64,000 nt of DNA from CAIWHR01 sp963713275 (lineage in GTDB: Bacteria; Pseudomonadota; Gammaproteobacteria; Burkholderiales; Casimicrobiaceae), in the NCBI GenBank assembly GCA_963713275.1, contig CAVQLG010000016.1:62001-126000 (forward strand), given 5' to 3'. Positions 37,068 through 49,860 of the stretch are shown piece after piece. How positions within the stretch are numbered: the first letter of the stretch is position 1; each line of letters starts with the position of its first letter. Under the pieces are notes generated by a model that was not told the DNA's origin, did no database searches, and saw only the letters and a list, made by a program, of their open reading frames with translations. A program made the position numbers and the translations under genes.

Positions 37068-37655
37068 ATGCGACTCCCAGCGCCGCCTCCCCCGTGGTAC
37101 TTGCGCCCGCTGCACTGGTGGCAGCGGCGGAAGTACGGTGTTGTGCTTGACCCGACGGCACTCTGGTCGTATCGGCCGCGTGCGCTGCTGGCCTTTCTCG
37201 GGCTGGTCGCGGCTTTGCGTGGGCGCAGTTCTCCGCTACCGGCCGAGCTTCGGGCATTGGTCGCATTGCGCGTGTCCCAACTCAATAGCTGTGCGTTCTG
37301 CGTCGACATGAACGCCTCGATGCTCGACGACGCCAGCATTGCGCAGGACAAAGCCGCGGCCGTTGCCGATTGGCGCCATCGACCGGAGTTTGTGCCGGCC
37401 GAGCAGTTGGCGCTTGAGTACGCCGAGGAGATGACTTCTACCCCGCCTGCGGTAAGTGACGACTTGTTCCAGCGAATTCGGGCGATCTTGCCACCCGCTG
37501 CGATCGTCGAACTGACGGCGGTTGTGGCGTTGCAGAATATGTCGGCACGGTTCAACTCCGCGCTGCAAGCGGATGCCTACGGATTCTGTCGCCTACCTGA
37601 CGGCTCGACGGGCAATCCTGGCGCGGATATCTCGAACTTCGACGGCACTCGATAG
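37068..37655 (+). CDS. Carboxymuconolactone decarboxylase (CMD)-like protein
   Basis: A 195-aa protein of the CMD/AhpD superfamily. LRALVALRVSQLNSCAFCVD with the CAFC redox pair and MNASM is the core motif, followed by RPEFVPAEQLALEYAEEM and IVELTAVVALQNMSARFNSA. Members act as peroxidase partners or decarboxylases; the CxxC favours a redox role. The start at 37068 (MRLPAPPPPWYLRPLHW) is chosen over upstream frame sequence with no conservation. Confidence 0.8.
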   Translation: MRLPAPPPPWYLRPLHWWQRRKYGVVLDPTALWSYRPRALLAFLGLVAALRGRSSPLPAELRALVALRVSQLNSCAFCVDMNASMLDDASIAQDKAAAVADWRHRPEFVPAEQLALEYAEEMTSTPPAVSDDLFQRIRAILPPAAIVELTAVVALQNMSARFNSALQADAYGFCRLPDGSTGNPGADISNFDGTR

Positions 37656-38044
37656 GCGACGAGCATGGACGCCATGCCACCCAGGATCTTGCCGGGTATG
37701 GACTGCGCACGGCGCTGGAAAGCAGTGTCGCATCGCACGGCTTGGACTACTACCTGTGCGGGACACGGTGTCGGCCGGCGTTCCGCGATGCGAGCGACCG
37801 GCCTTGGGTGATCATTGAAGATCGTCGTGCCTTTTGCAAATGGCCGGTTCTCATCCAGGAGCCGACCTTCGACCGAGTGTGATCCACCGTCTCCTCCTGG
37901 CCGAACGCAGTCGCCCGTTCCGACGGCGACGTCGTGATCCGGGCGCGGACGGGCGCGGTCAGCATCAACACCCTGGCACCTCTGACAGGTGCGCGCCGGG
38001 CCGAACCTCTGAACGGTGTCGGCGTGCGATAGCTTCCTCCGAAC

Positions 38045-38072
38045 GCCCGGCCGCGTGCCGGGCTCTCTTTTC
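38045..38072 (+). terminator. Rho-independent terminator-like hairpin 1
   Basis: gcccggc (38045-38051), 5-nt loop, gccgggc (38057-38063), then tctctttt. A 7-bp GC stem with a T-rich tail on the plus strand. No plus-strand gene lies directly upstream apart from the CMD-like gene 390 bp away. Confidence 0.6.
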
Positions 38073-38179
38073 TTGCCGAGTCTCCCCACGCACTGTTCGC
38101 TGCGCTCGTTACGCTGTAATGAGCGCGCGAGGTGAGCGCGGTGGCACAGGGGTGGTTGTTGACCGCCCCCGGCCCCGCG

Positions 38180-38208
38180 AGCCCCGCTGCTGTGTGGCGG
38201 GGCTTTTC
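38180..38208 (+). terminator. Rho-independent terminator-like hairpin 2
   Basis: agccccgc (38180-38187), loop of 9 nt, gcggggct (38197-38204) and then ttttcg. A strong canonical terminator only 117 bp after hairpin 1, which suggests that a short transcript ends here. Confidence 0.65.
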
Positions 38209-38354
38209 GTTGGCGCACGCGCTGCGCCTTGGGCGTACGAGTAAGGGTATCGGGTGCGCCGCGCGTGGTCTCCGCCCTGCGGTATGGCTCATACTCGCTT
38301 TTCCGCCGCGCGGCCCACCGCGCATCCTGCGCGCGACGGCCTCAGCGTCCTCGA

Positions 38355-38792
38355 TCAGCTGCTGCGCGGCTTGCGGTGCGGGCAACCGGGCTTGACGCAC
38401 TCGGCGTAGAGGTAGAGCGCGTGTTCGCGGATCTCGAAGCCGCGGTCCCGGGCGATCCGCTGCTGCCGCTTTTCGATGTCCGGATCGTAGAACTCCTCGA
38501 CCCGCCCGCACTGCATGCAGACGAGGTGATCGTGGTGCTGGCCCTCGTTCACCTCGAAGACCGCCTTGCCCGACTCGAAATGGTGGCGCACCAGAAGCCC
38601 GGCCTGCTCGAACTGGGTGAGCACGCGGTAGATCGTCGCGAGCCCGATGTCGAGGCCCTCGGACAGCAGTTGGCGATAGACGTCCTCCGCGGTCATGTGC
38701 CGCAGCTTCGAGGTGCCGAAGAGGTTGATGATCTTGAGCCGAGGCAGCGTGGCCTTGAGGCCGGCGTTCTTGAGGTTGTCGGACGAGGTCAT
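38355..38792 (-). CDS. fur: Ferric uptake regulator
   Basis: A 145-aa Fe(II)-dependent repressor. NLKNAGLKATLPRLKIINLF opens the winged helix, with LATIYRVLTQFEQAGLLVRH as the recognition region. HHFESGKAVFEVNEGQHHDH and CMQCGRVEEF carry metal ligands, and CVKPGCPHRK ends the protein. Divergent from bamE, the conserved betaproteobacterial arrangement. Confidence 0.95.
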   Translation of the reverse strand: MTSSDNLKNAGLKATLPRLKIINLFGTSKLRHMTAEDVYRQLLSEGLDIGLATIYRVLTQFEQAGLLVRHHFESGKAVFEVNEGQHHDHLVCMQCGRVEEFYDPDIEKRQQRIARDRGFEIREHALYLYAECVKPGCPHRKPRSS

Positions 38793-38853
38793 CAGCGGAG
38801 CAGGGCTTCTCGCGCGGGTGGCGGGGGGTGGCGGGACGGCAACTCGGCGAGGC

Positions 38854-38869
38854 TATAATAACCAATTAT
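38854..38869. promoter_or_regulatory. Divergent fur/bamE promoter region
   Basis: A consensus TATAAT (38854-38859) faces bamE, about 57 bp before its start. The reverse strand reads GATAAT in the same patch, suitable for fur. The inverted pair ATAAT-aacca-ATTAT (38855-38869) is the only AT-rich spot nearby and slightly resembles half of a Fur box, so autoregulation is possible. Confidence 0.45.
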
Positions 38870-38915
38870 CCGCAAAGCGGACCCTGAGCGGACGCTGTCC
38901 AGCCGGAACCTCCCC

Positions 38916-39401
38916 TTGGCTTCCCGATCACCATCGCTCCACGCTCGCGCGGCGCCGCTGCTGGCGGTCGTCGTGGCGGGGGCGCTCGCGTCCGGCTGCG
39001 CCACCGTCGAGAGCTACCTGCCGACGATGCGCTCGCTCGGCGTCTACAAGCTCGACATCAATCAAGGCAACTACCTGACGCAGGACATGGTCGCCAAGCT
39101 GAAGGAGGGCCAGACCCGGTCGCAGGTGCGAGCGATCCTCGGCACGCCGCTCGTCACCTCGGCGTTTCGCGACGACCGGTGGGACTACGTCTACGAGTAC
39201 ACGCGGCAGGGTCGCCTCGTCGAGCACCGGGCGTTCACCGTCTACTTCGTCGGCGACAATCTCGCGCGCTGGGAGGGGGACGAAATGCCGCCTTCGGTGG
39301 CGGACTTGAACCGTGCTGCAGCCGACCGTTCCCTGGGACAGGCCGCGGGGGGCGGGGACCCCGGGATGTTCGATTGGCTGTTCGGCATCTTCCGGCGCTG
39401 A
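38916..39401 (+). CDS. bamE: Outer membrane assembly lipoprotein BamE
   Basis: A lipoprotein subunit of the BAM complex. After a signal with lipobox LASGC (Cys28) the 161-aa product reads VYKLDINQGNYLTQDMVAKL, KEGQTRSQVRAILGTPLVTS and DDRWDYVYEYTRQGRLVEHR, all standard SmpA/OmlA features. The start is apparently TTG at 38916, the only start codon giving a full signal peptide. A Gly-rich C-terminal tail follows residue ~135. It ends 1 bp before dapB. Confidence 0.92.
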   Translation: MASRSPSLHARAAPLLAVVVAGALASGCATVESYLPTMRSLGVYKLDINQGNYLTQDMVAKLKEGQTRSQVRAILGTPLVTSAFRDDRWDYVYEYTRQGRLVEHRAFTVYFVGDNLARWEGDEMPPSVADLNRAAADRSLGQAAGGGDPGMFDWLFGIFRR

Positions 39402-39402
39402 C

Positions 39403-40245
39403 ATGAACGCGACCCCCCCAGCGAGTCAGGGCGCGGTGCGCGTCGCCATCGCCGGCGCCGGCGGCAGGATGGGACAGGCGCTCATCGCGGCCACGCTCGC
39501 CGATCCTGCGCTCACGCTCGTGGCGGCGACCGACGTCGCGGCGAGCGCGTGCCTGGGCGGGGACGCGGGGGCGCCGGCAGGGCGCCAGACCGGCATCGCG
39601 GTGACGTCCGACGTGGACGCGGCCGTGCGCGCGGCCGAAGTGCTCATCGACTTCACTCGGCCCGAGGGCACGATGGCGCACCTTGCCGCCTGTGTGGCCT
39701 CCGGCTGTGCCATGGTGATCGGGACCACCGGATTGTCGACCGAGCAGAAGGCGGCGATCGCGGCCGCGGCGGCGAGGATTCCGGTGGTCCTCGCGCCGAA
39801 CATGAGCGTGGGCGTCAACGTCGTGCTCGACCTCGTCGAGGCCGCGGCCCGGTCGCTCGGCCCCGGCTACGATGTCGAGATCGTGGAGATGCACCATCGG
39901 CACAAGATCGACGCGCCTTCCGGCACGGCGCTGGGCCTCGGCGAGGCCGCCGCACGAGGCGCCGGCCGCGCGCTGGCGGAATGCGCGGTCTACGCACGGG
40001 AAGGCGTGACCGGTGAGCGCGTGCCCGGGACCATCGGTTTCGCGGCGCTGCGCGGTGGCGACGTGGTTGGCGAGCACACGGTCATCTTCGCCGGCAGCGG
40101 CGAACGGGTCGAGATCGCGCACCGGGCGACGTCGCGCCAGAACTTCGCCGGAGGTGCGCTGCGGGCGGCGCGTTACGTCGCCGGGCTCAGGGCGGCCGGG
40201 CAGCCGCGGCTCGCCACGATGAAGGACGTGCTCGGGTTGGCCTGA
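39403..40245 (+). CDS. dapB: 4-hydroxy-tetrahydrodipicolinate reductase
   Basis: A 280-aa NAD(P)H-dependent enzyme of lysine and diaminopimelate synthesis. The Rossmann GAGGRMGQ lies near residue 20. LIDFTRPEGTMAHLAAC, VIGTTGLS, APNMSVGVNV and the substrate-binding EMHHRHKIDAPSGTA are all present. The start at ATG 39403 fits. It lies immediately after bamE, so the two are one operon. Confidence 0.96.
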   Translation: MNATPPASQGAVRVAIAGAGGRMGQALIAATLADPALTLVAATDVAASACLGGDAGAPAGRQTGIAVTSDVDAAVRAAEVLIDFTRPEGTMAHLAACVASGCAMVIGTTGLSTEQKAAIAAAAARIPVVLAPNMSVGVNVVLDLVEAAARSLGPGYDVEIVEMHHRHKIDAPSGTALGLGEAAARGAGRALAECAVYAREGVTGERVPGTIGFAALRGGDVVGEHTVIFAGSGERVEIAHRATSRQNFAGGALRAARYVAGLRAAGQPRLATMKDVLGLA

Positions 40246-40284
40246 AGCGCGCCCCGCCGTCCGGCCCGGCCGGCGGGCCCGGAA

Positions 40285-40313
40285 TTGCCCGGCCCCTTGG
40301 CGGCCGGTATAAT
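40285..40313 (+). promoter_or_regulatory. Sigma70 promoter of carAB
   Basis: TTGCCC (40285-40290), a 17-bp spacer and a consensus TATAAT (40308-40313). This is the best-matching promoter in the window and lies about 122 bp before the carA ATG. Confidence 0.75.
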
Positions 40314-40322
40314 CGGGGGCCT

Positions 40323-40365
40323 CGAAGCGGGAACGAACCCCATGCAGGCGGACGTTCCCGCTTCG
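40323..40365 (+). promoter_or_regulatory. Leader hairpin of the carAB transcript
   Basis: cgaagcgggaacg (40323-40335) and cgttcccgcttcg (40353-40365) are perfectly complementary over 13 bp with a 17-nt loop. It begins within a few bases of the predicted transcription start, so the mRNA would carry a 5'-terminal stem loop. There is no T-run. It could stabilise the transcript or be an operator; car operons are usually controlled by pyrimidines and arginine. Confidence 0.55.
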
Positions 40366-40435
40366 CACGTCCGCCTCCGCATTCGACCTGCGGACGGCGT
40401 TTCCCGACCGGCGCCAACGTCACGCTCCACTCGCC

Positions 40436-41620
<1,185 letters not shown>

Positions 41621-41665
41621 TCCCCGCGCCGCCGGCGCGGCGCGCCCCGAGGCCCGCACCCACTC

Positions 41666-44890
<3,225 letters not shown>

Positions 44891-44981
44891 CGCTCTGCGC
44901 CCTCGCCATCGCCGAGACGGCCGGAGGCTTGGAGCGCGGGGGGCGAGCGCTCGTGCCGTGCCTTTCCAGAGGGGTGTATCG

Positions 44982-45473
44982 ATGGGACGATCGACGACGA
45001 AGTACCCGATGACCGTTCGCGGCGCCGAGCGCCTCAAGGCCGAGCTGCACCGCCTGAAGACCGTGGAGCGGCCGGCGGTGATCCAAGCCATCGCCGAGGC
45101 GAGATTGCATGGCGACCTCTCCGAGAACGCGGACTACGACGCGGCCAAGGAGCGGCAGGGCTTCATCGAGGGGCGCATCGCGGACATCGAGGCCAGGCTT
45201 GCCCACGCACAGGTCATCAACCCCGCCGACATCTACGATCACGAGGGGCGCATCGTCTTCGGCGCGACGGTGGAGCTCGCGGACGCCGTGACGGGAGACA
45301 CCGTGTCCTATCAGATCGTCGGTGACGACGAGGCCGACATCAAGCTCGGCAAGATCTCGGTCAGCTCGCCGATCGCCCGGGCGCTCATCGGCAAGTCAGA
45401 AGGCGATACGGCCGAAGTGCAGGCGCCCGCCGGCGTGCGCGAGTACGAAGTGCTCGTCGTTCGGTATATCTGA
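44982..45473 (+). CDS. greA: Transcription elongation factor GreA
   Basis: A 163-aa factor that rescues backtracked RNA polymerase by transcript cleavage. The coiled coil includes MTVRGAERLKAELHRLKTVE and ARLHGDLSENADYDAAKERQ with the acidic tip residues. The globular domain has FGATVELADA and SVSSPIARALIGKSEGD. The N-terminus has about 8 residues more than E. coli GreA, with ATG 44982 the only suitable start. Found after carB, as is usual in betaproteobacteria. Confidence 0.96.
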   Translation: MGRSTTKYPMTVRGAERLKAELHRLKTVERPAVIQAIAEARLHGDLSENADYDAAKERQGFIEGRIADIEARLAHAQVINPADIYDHEGRIVFGATVELADAVTGDTVSYQIVGDDEADIKLGKISVSSPIARALIGKSEGDTAEVQAPAGVREYEVLVVRYI

Positions 45474-45538
45474 GAACCTGCGGGCGGATCCGGCGCGCGC
45501 GCGGTCCGGCTCGCGCGCGACGGGTGCTTCGCCGTCGC

Positions 45539-46042
45539 TCAGACCGTGCGGCGGCGACGGTTCGTCGCCGCGGCGCGGCGACCCTGGGCCGGCGATCGCG
45601 GTGCCTCCCGCGGCTGGCGCGGCGCGGACTTGCCAGCCGCTGGGCGGGCGCGCGTCGCGGCTGCCGTCCGGCCGCCAACGCCGAGTTGCGGCGGCGAGGC
45701 CGCCGCTCGGCGGCGTGAGGCGTTCGACTTGTGGGCGACAGCCTTGGCGGCGCTGGCGCGAGCGTCGGTCTCGGGCTTCGGCCGCCAGACGATCAGCAGT
45801 CTGCCCAGGTGCTGGACGGCCGCGGCGTCCAGCCTGGCGCAGATGCGCGCCAGCGCCTCCGCGCGCTGCGCGCGCTCGCCGGTGGCGACGCGAATCTTCA
45901 CGAGTTCGTGTGCCTGCAGGCTGACGTCGATCTCGTTCAACACCGCCGGCGTGAGCCCGCGGTGGCCGACGATCACGACCGGATGCAGCGCGTGCGCCCT
46001 CGCCCGTAGCGTGCGCTTCTCGGCCGGGGTGAGCAATTTCAT
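45539..46042 (-). CDS. yhbY: YhbY-type (CRM domain) ribosome-associated RNA-binding protein
   Basis: A 167-aa protein. Residues 1-95 form the CRS1-YhbY domain: LTPAEKRTLRARAHALHPVV, IVGHRGLTPAVLNEIDVSLQ and AHELVKIRVATGER. From about residue 95 there is a long basic Ala/Arg/Pro-rich tail of roughly 70 residues, absent from the ~97-aa E. coli protein. Probably acts in 50S subunit assembly. It converges with greA. Confidence 0.9.
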   Translation of the reverse strand: MKLLTPAEKRTLRARAHALHPVVIVGHRGLTPAVLNEIDVSLQAHELVKIRVATGERAQRAEALARICARLDAAAVQHLGRLLIVWRPKPETDARASAAKAVAHKSNASRRRAAASPPQLGVGGRTAAATRARPAAGKSAPRQPREAPRSPAQGRRAAATNRRRRTV

Positions 46043-46309
46043 GCTGCCATTCTACCGTGCCGGTGCCGCCCGCCTGCGCACCGCCGCCACAGGCGGGAAT
46101 GTGATGGGCGACTTGTCATCAACACGCCCGTTCGACGGTTGGGCTTTCGCAAACTGCTGAATCAAGGGAACATTAGCGGTGACTGCATGGCGAAATCCCC
46201 GCGTCGACAGGGATTTCGCGGGCCGTCGACCCTCTCGATTACCATGCGGTGGAGGAACGGCCGGCAGCGGCCGGCGCGTTCATCCCCGTCGCCCTCGCCT
46301 GACGCGCGC
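46043..46309. other. Divergent gap between yhbY and the following unknown gene
   Basis: About 270 bp. The open frame of the downstream gene extends back through this region to 46139, but without protein-like sequence. The rest holds only the presumed divergent promoters; no clear hexamer pair was found. Confidence 0.35.
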
Positions 46310-47011
46310 ATGCCCCTCGTCGGCTTCAAGCCTAACAAGGCTCGCCTCATCGTCCAGCAGGAGAACGCGACGGTGCTGGTGATGCGGATCGCCACGGCGC
46401 GCGACGAGGACGTCCTGCTGGCGAGCGGGGGGAGTCTGCAGGGCCTGGTGGGCGTGTTGCGCATCCGCGAATGCAGCGACCCGCGCCGCGCCAGGGCCGC
46501 CCGTGCGACCGGGTCGATCGTCTTCATCCCGGGGACCGATGCGGGAACCGGCGTGCGTCCCGCCCGGTTCCAGATCAACTTCGCGATGGCCAGCGAGAAG
46601 TTCGCAACGGTCATGCGGCTGGTGGCCGCGGGGCGACTCCCGGCCAAGTTCTTCGTCGACGTGTCGAGCCGGCCGGGAGCGCTCGGCGCGCGCAGCTTCG
46701 GCTACGTGTCCCGTTCCGGTCGCCAGGTGAAGTTCTGGGATACGACGCGGCACCGGCTGCTGCCGGTGACGAGCTACGCGATGATCCTGCCGGTCGAACC
46801 GCGCGAGGCGGTGCCCGATCCCTGGGACGCGGGCGAAGCGAACCCGACCCTCGCCACGTCGCCGGCGACCAACATGCAGGTCGCCGAGCTCGCCGATGAT
46901 CTGCTGGTCTTCCAGAGCGAGACCAAGCACCTTCTCAACGGGCTCGTGATCGCGATCCTCGTGATCTGCCTCCTGATCGGCGCGGTCAACCTCTACCCCC
47001 TGTTCCGCTGA
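46310..47011 (+). CDS. Unknown protein with C-terminal membrane anchor
   Basis: A 233-aa protein I do not recognise. It begins MPLVGFKPNKARLIVQQENA, contains a probably beta-rich middle (GSIVFIPGTDAGTG, FQINFAMASEKFATVMRLVA, KFFVDVSSRPGALGARSF) and ends in one strong hydrophobic helix (LVIAILVICLLIGAVNLYPL) two residues before the stop. That suggests a tail-anchored inner-membrane protein facing the cytoplasm. The ATG at 46310 was chosen because upstream sequence in frame is Arg/Ser-rich. It sits between yhbY and rlmE, where many betaproteobacteria have another small membrane protein (DUF4149), to which I see no clear similarity. Confidence 0.6.
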   Translation: MPLVGFKPNKARLIVQQENATVLVMRIATARDEDVLLASGGSLQGLVGVLRIRECSDPRRARAARATGSIVFIPGTDAGTGVRPARFQINFAMASEKFATVMRLVAAGRLPAKFFVDVSSRPGALGARSFGYVSRSGRQVKFWDTTRHRLLPVTSYAMILPVEPREAVPDPWDAGEANPTLATSPATNMQVAELADDLLVFQSETKHLLNGLVIAILVICLLIGAVNLYPLFR

Positions 47012-47097
47012 CGGCGCTCGCCGCGACGGTGCATTGACGCGCGGTTCGATTCGACGCATTGTGCGGGCCTGATCCGCCGCTTCGCTTTCGCATCGCG

Positions 47098-47733
47098 ATG
47101 GCATCGCAGCCCAGAAGAAAGCGCTCGTCCGTCAAGGCGTGGCTGCACGAGCACGTCAACGACCACTGGGTCAAGGAAGCGACGCGCCTCGGGTATCGCT
47201 CCCGCGCTGCGTTCAAGCTGCTGGAGCTCGCCGAGCGGGACCGTCTGTTCCGCCCGGGGATCGGCGCGGTCGACCTGGGCGCGGCACCGGGCAGCTGGAC
47301 GCAGGTTCTGCGCCGCAGGCTCGGCCCCTCGGCGCGCATCGTGGCGGTCGACATCCTGCCGATGGATCCGGTCGCGGGCGTCGCCTTCGTCCAGGCGGAC
47401 TTCCGCGAGGACGCCGGGCTTCGGGCGGTCGAAGCGGCGCTGGGCGGACGCCGGCCGGACCTTGTCCTGTCGGACATGGCCCCCCATCTTTCGGGCATCG
47501 CGTCGGCCGACCAGGCGCGGACGGTGCATCTGGGGGAACTGGCGCTGGAGTTCGCGGCCCAATGGTTGGCCCCGGGTGGGGATCTTGTGGTCAAGACCTT
47601 TCAAGGTGAGGGGTTTGTCGAGTTCCAGCGGTCGGTGCGGCCTTATTTCGAGCGCGTCCACGTGCGCAAGCCGAAGGCGTCCCGCGATCGCAGTGCCGAG
47701 GTCTACGTTGTCGGCAAGGGACGCGCGGGCTAG
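47098..47733 (+). CDS. rlmE: 23S rRNA (uridine-2'-O)-methyltransferase
   Basis: A 211-aa RrmJ/FtsJ enzyme that methylates U2552 of 23S rRNA. SAM-binding motif AVDLGAAPGSWTQ (residues ~58-69). The catalytic set is visible: Lys40 (SRAAFKLLE), Asp126 (LVLSDMAPHLSG), Lys166 (DLVVKTFQGEG) and Glu201 (SAEVYVVGKG). The ATG at 47098 gives the normal length. Directly upstream of ftsH, as in most proteobacteria. Confidence 0.97.
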   Translation: MASQPRRKRSSVKAWLHEHVNDHWVKEATRLGYRSRAAFKLLELAERDRLFRPGIGAVDLGAAPGSWTQVLRRRLGPSARIVAVDILPMDPVAGVAFVQADFREDAGLRAVEAALGGRRPDLVLSDMAPHLSGIASADQARTVHLGELALEFAAQWLAPGGDLVVKTFQGEGFVEFQRSVRPYFERVHVRKPKASRDRSAEVYVVGKGRAG

Positions 47734-47887
47734 AGCGTGCCGGCGGCGGGGAGCGTCGGGCGCAGGGACGAAGGGCACGAGGCCACGGTGCTAGAATGAT
47801 ACGTTTTACCCGGTTCCGGCGCATCGGCGCCACGACCGGCCTTTCGGCGCGCGCGGTGGACCGTGGATTCGCGCCAAGGAGCGACGC

Positions 47888-49774
47888 TTGAACAACATGC
47901 TCAAGAACATCGGAATCTGGCTCGTCATCGGGCTGGTGGTGCTTACCGTCGTGAAGCAGTTCGACTCCCGGCAGTCGACCAAGGAGTCGGTGCCCTATTC
48001 CGAGTTCATGGACAAGGCGCGCACCGGCGCCGTCGAGGCCGCGACCGTCGAGGGGCGCACGATCAAGTGGGTCGGCGCCGACAAGAAGCGCTACCTCACC
48101 TACAGCCCCGGCGACATCTGGATGGTGGGCGATCTCGTGAAGTACGGCGTGAAGGTCGAGGCCAAGCCCGAGGAGGAGCAGAGCTTTCTCGCGCAGATCT
48201 TCATCTCCTGGTTCCCGATGCTGCTGCTGATCGGCGTCTGGGTGTTCTTCATGCGGCAGATGCAAGGCGGCGGGCGTGGGGGCGCGTTCAGCTTCGGCAA
48301 GAGCAAGGCCAAGATGCTCGACGAGTCGAACAATACGGTGACCTTCGCCGACGTTGCGGGCTGCGACGAGGCCAAGGAGGAGGTCGCCGAGCTGGTCGAG
48401 TTCCTGCGCGATCCGTCGAAGTTCCAGAAGCTCGGCGGGCGCATTCCCCGGGGCGTGCTGATGGTGGGCAATCCGGGCACGGGCAAGACGCTGCTCGCCA
48501 AGGCGATTGCCGGCGAGGCCAAGGTGCCGTTCTTCTCGATCTCCGGCTCCGATTTCGTCGAGATGTTCGTCGGCGTCGGTGCGGCGCGCGTGCGCGACAT
48601 GTTCGAGCAGGCGAAGAAGAACGCCCCCTGCATCGTGTTCATCGACGAAATCGACGCGGTCGGCCGCCAGCGCGGCGCCGGCCTGGGCGGCGGCAACGAC
48701 GAGCGCGAGCAGACGCTCAATCAGCTGCTGGTGGAGATGGACGGCTTCGAAGGCAACTCGGGCGTCATCGTCATCGCCGCGACCAACCGCCCGGATGTGC
48801 TCGACCCGGCGCTGATGCGGCCCGGTCGCTTCGACCGCCAGGTGGTGGTGCCGCTGCCCGACATCCGCGGCCGCGAGCAGATCCTGCTCGTCCACATGCG
48901 CAAGGTGCCGATGGCGAGCGACGTGAAGGCGGAGATCATCGCCCGCGGCACGCCGGGGTTCTCGGGCGCGGACCTCGCCAACCTCGTCAACGAGGCCGCC
49001 CTGTTCGCCGCGCGCCGCAGCAAGCGCCTGGTCGACATGGACGACTTCGAGATGGCGAAGGACAAGATCATCATGGGCGCCGAGCGGCGCTCGATCGTGA
49101 TGCCCGAAGACGAGCGCCGCAACACCGCGTACCACGAGTCCGGACACGCGATCGTCGCGCGCCTGCTGCCCAAGACCGATCCGGTGCACAAGGTGACGAT
49201 CATCCCGCGCGGGCGCGCGCTGGGCGTGACGATGCAGCTGCCGGTGGCCGATCGCTACAGCATGGACCGCAATCACATGCTCAACGTCATCGCCGTCCTG
49301 TTCGGCGGGCGGATCGCCGAAGAGCTGTTCATGAACCAGATGACCACCGGCGCGTCGAACGATTTCGAGCGCGCGACCGAGATGGCGCGCAACATGGTCA
49401 CGCGCTACGGCATGTCCGATCTGCTGGGGCCGATGGTCTACGCCGAGAACGAGGGCGAGGTCTTCCTCGGCCGCTCGATCACGACGCACAAGAACGTTTC
49501 CGAGGAGACGATGCGCAAGGTCGACAGCGAGATCCGCAAGATCATCGACCAGCAGTATGCCGTCGCGCGCAAGCTCCTCGAGGACAACCGCGGCAAGGTC
49601 GAGGCGATGGCGGCCGCGCTGCTCGAGCTCGAGACCATCGACGCCGACCAGATCGACGACATCATGGCCGGCAGGCCGCCGCGCCCCCCCAAGCCCGCCG
49701 CGACCGGCGGCGGTTCGTCGGCGCCCGGTTCGACGCCCGGCCCGGAGGCGGCGCCGTCGGCCAACCCGGCCTGA
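47888..49774 (+). CDS. ftsH: ATP-dependent zinc metalloprotease FtsH
   Basis: A 628-aa membrane AAA+ protease for quality control and regulated proteolysis. Two N-terminal membrane helices (IGIWLVIGLVVLTVV; FPMLLLIGVWVFFM) flank a periplasmic loop. Walker A is G194-NPGTGKT, Walker B IVFIDEIDAVG, SRH region GVIVIAATNRPDVLDPALMR with RPGRFDR, and the zinc site is HESGH (residues 416-420). The start is TTG at 47888, 5 bp after AAGGAG; the ATG at 47897 is too far from that site. The C-terminal Pro/Gly/Ala tail is low-complexity. Confidence 0.98.
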   Translation: MNNMLKNIGIWLVIGLVVLTVVKQFDSRQSTKESVPYSEFMDKARTGAVEAATVEGRTIKWVGADKKRYLTYSPGDIWMVGDLVKYGVKVEAKPEEEQSFLAQIFISWFPMLLLIGVWVFFMRQMQGGGRGGAFSFGKSKAKMLDESNNTVTFADVAGCDEAKEEVAELVEFLRDPSKFQKLGGRIPRGVLMVGNPGTGKTLLAKAIAGEAKVPFFSISGSDFVEMFVGVGAARVRDMFEQAKKNAPCIVFIDEIDAVGRQRGAGLGGGNDEREQTLNQLLVEMDGFEGNSGVIVIAATNRPDVLDPALMRPGRFDRQVVVPLPDIRGREQILLVHMRKVPMASDVKAEIIARGTPGFSGADLANLVNEAALFAARRSKRLVDMDDFEMAKDKIIMGAERRSIVMPEDERRNTAYHESGHAIVARLLPKTDPVHKVTIIPRGRALGVTMQLPVADRYSMDRNHMLNVIAVLFGGRIAEELFMNQMTTGASNDFERATEMARNMVTRYGMSDLLGPMVYAENEGEVFLGRSITTHKNVSEETMRKVDSEIRKIIDQQYAVARKLLEDNRGKVEAMAAALLELETIDADQIDDIMAGRPPRPPKPAATGGGSSAPGSTPGPEAAPSANPA

Positions 49775-49860
49775 GCGGTGCGCTCGTTGGGCCGGGCGAG
49801 CGCTCCGCCGCACGGCGAATGCGGCGGGTGCCCCGGACCGCGGCCAAGAGGACGGCGGCA

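Larger units (their letters stand above)
37656..38354. other. Gene-poor right edge of the accessory island
   Basis: Seven hundred bases without a supported protein gene but with two clear terminator-like hairpins on the plus strand (38,045 and 38,180). Between them lies a 41-codon frame (MSARGERGGTGVVVDRPRP) that looks like chance coding. The region may hold remnants of a phage or small untranslated transcripts. Confidence 0.4.

Noticed and set aside
38114..38244. A 41-codon frame between the two terminators (MSARGERGGTGVVV)
   Set aside because: It reads through a perfect terminator stem and has no ribosome binding site.
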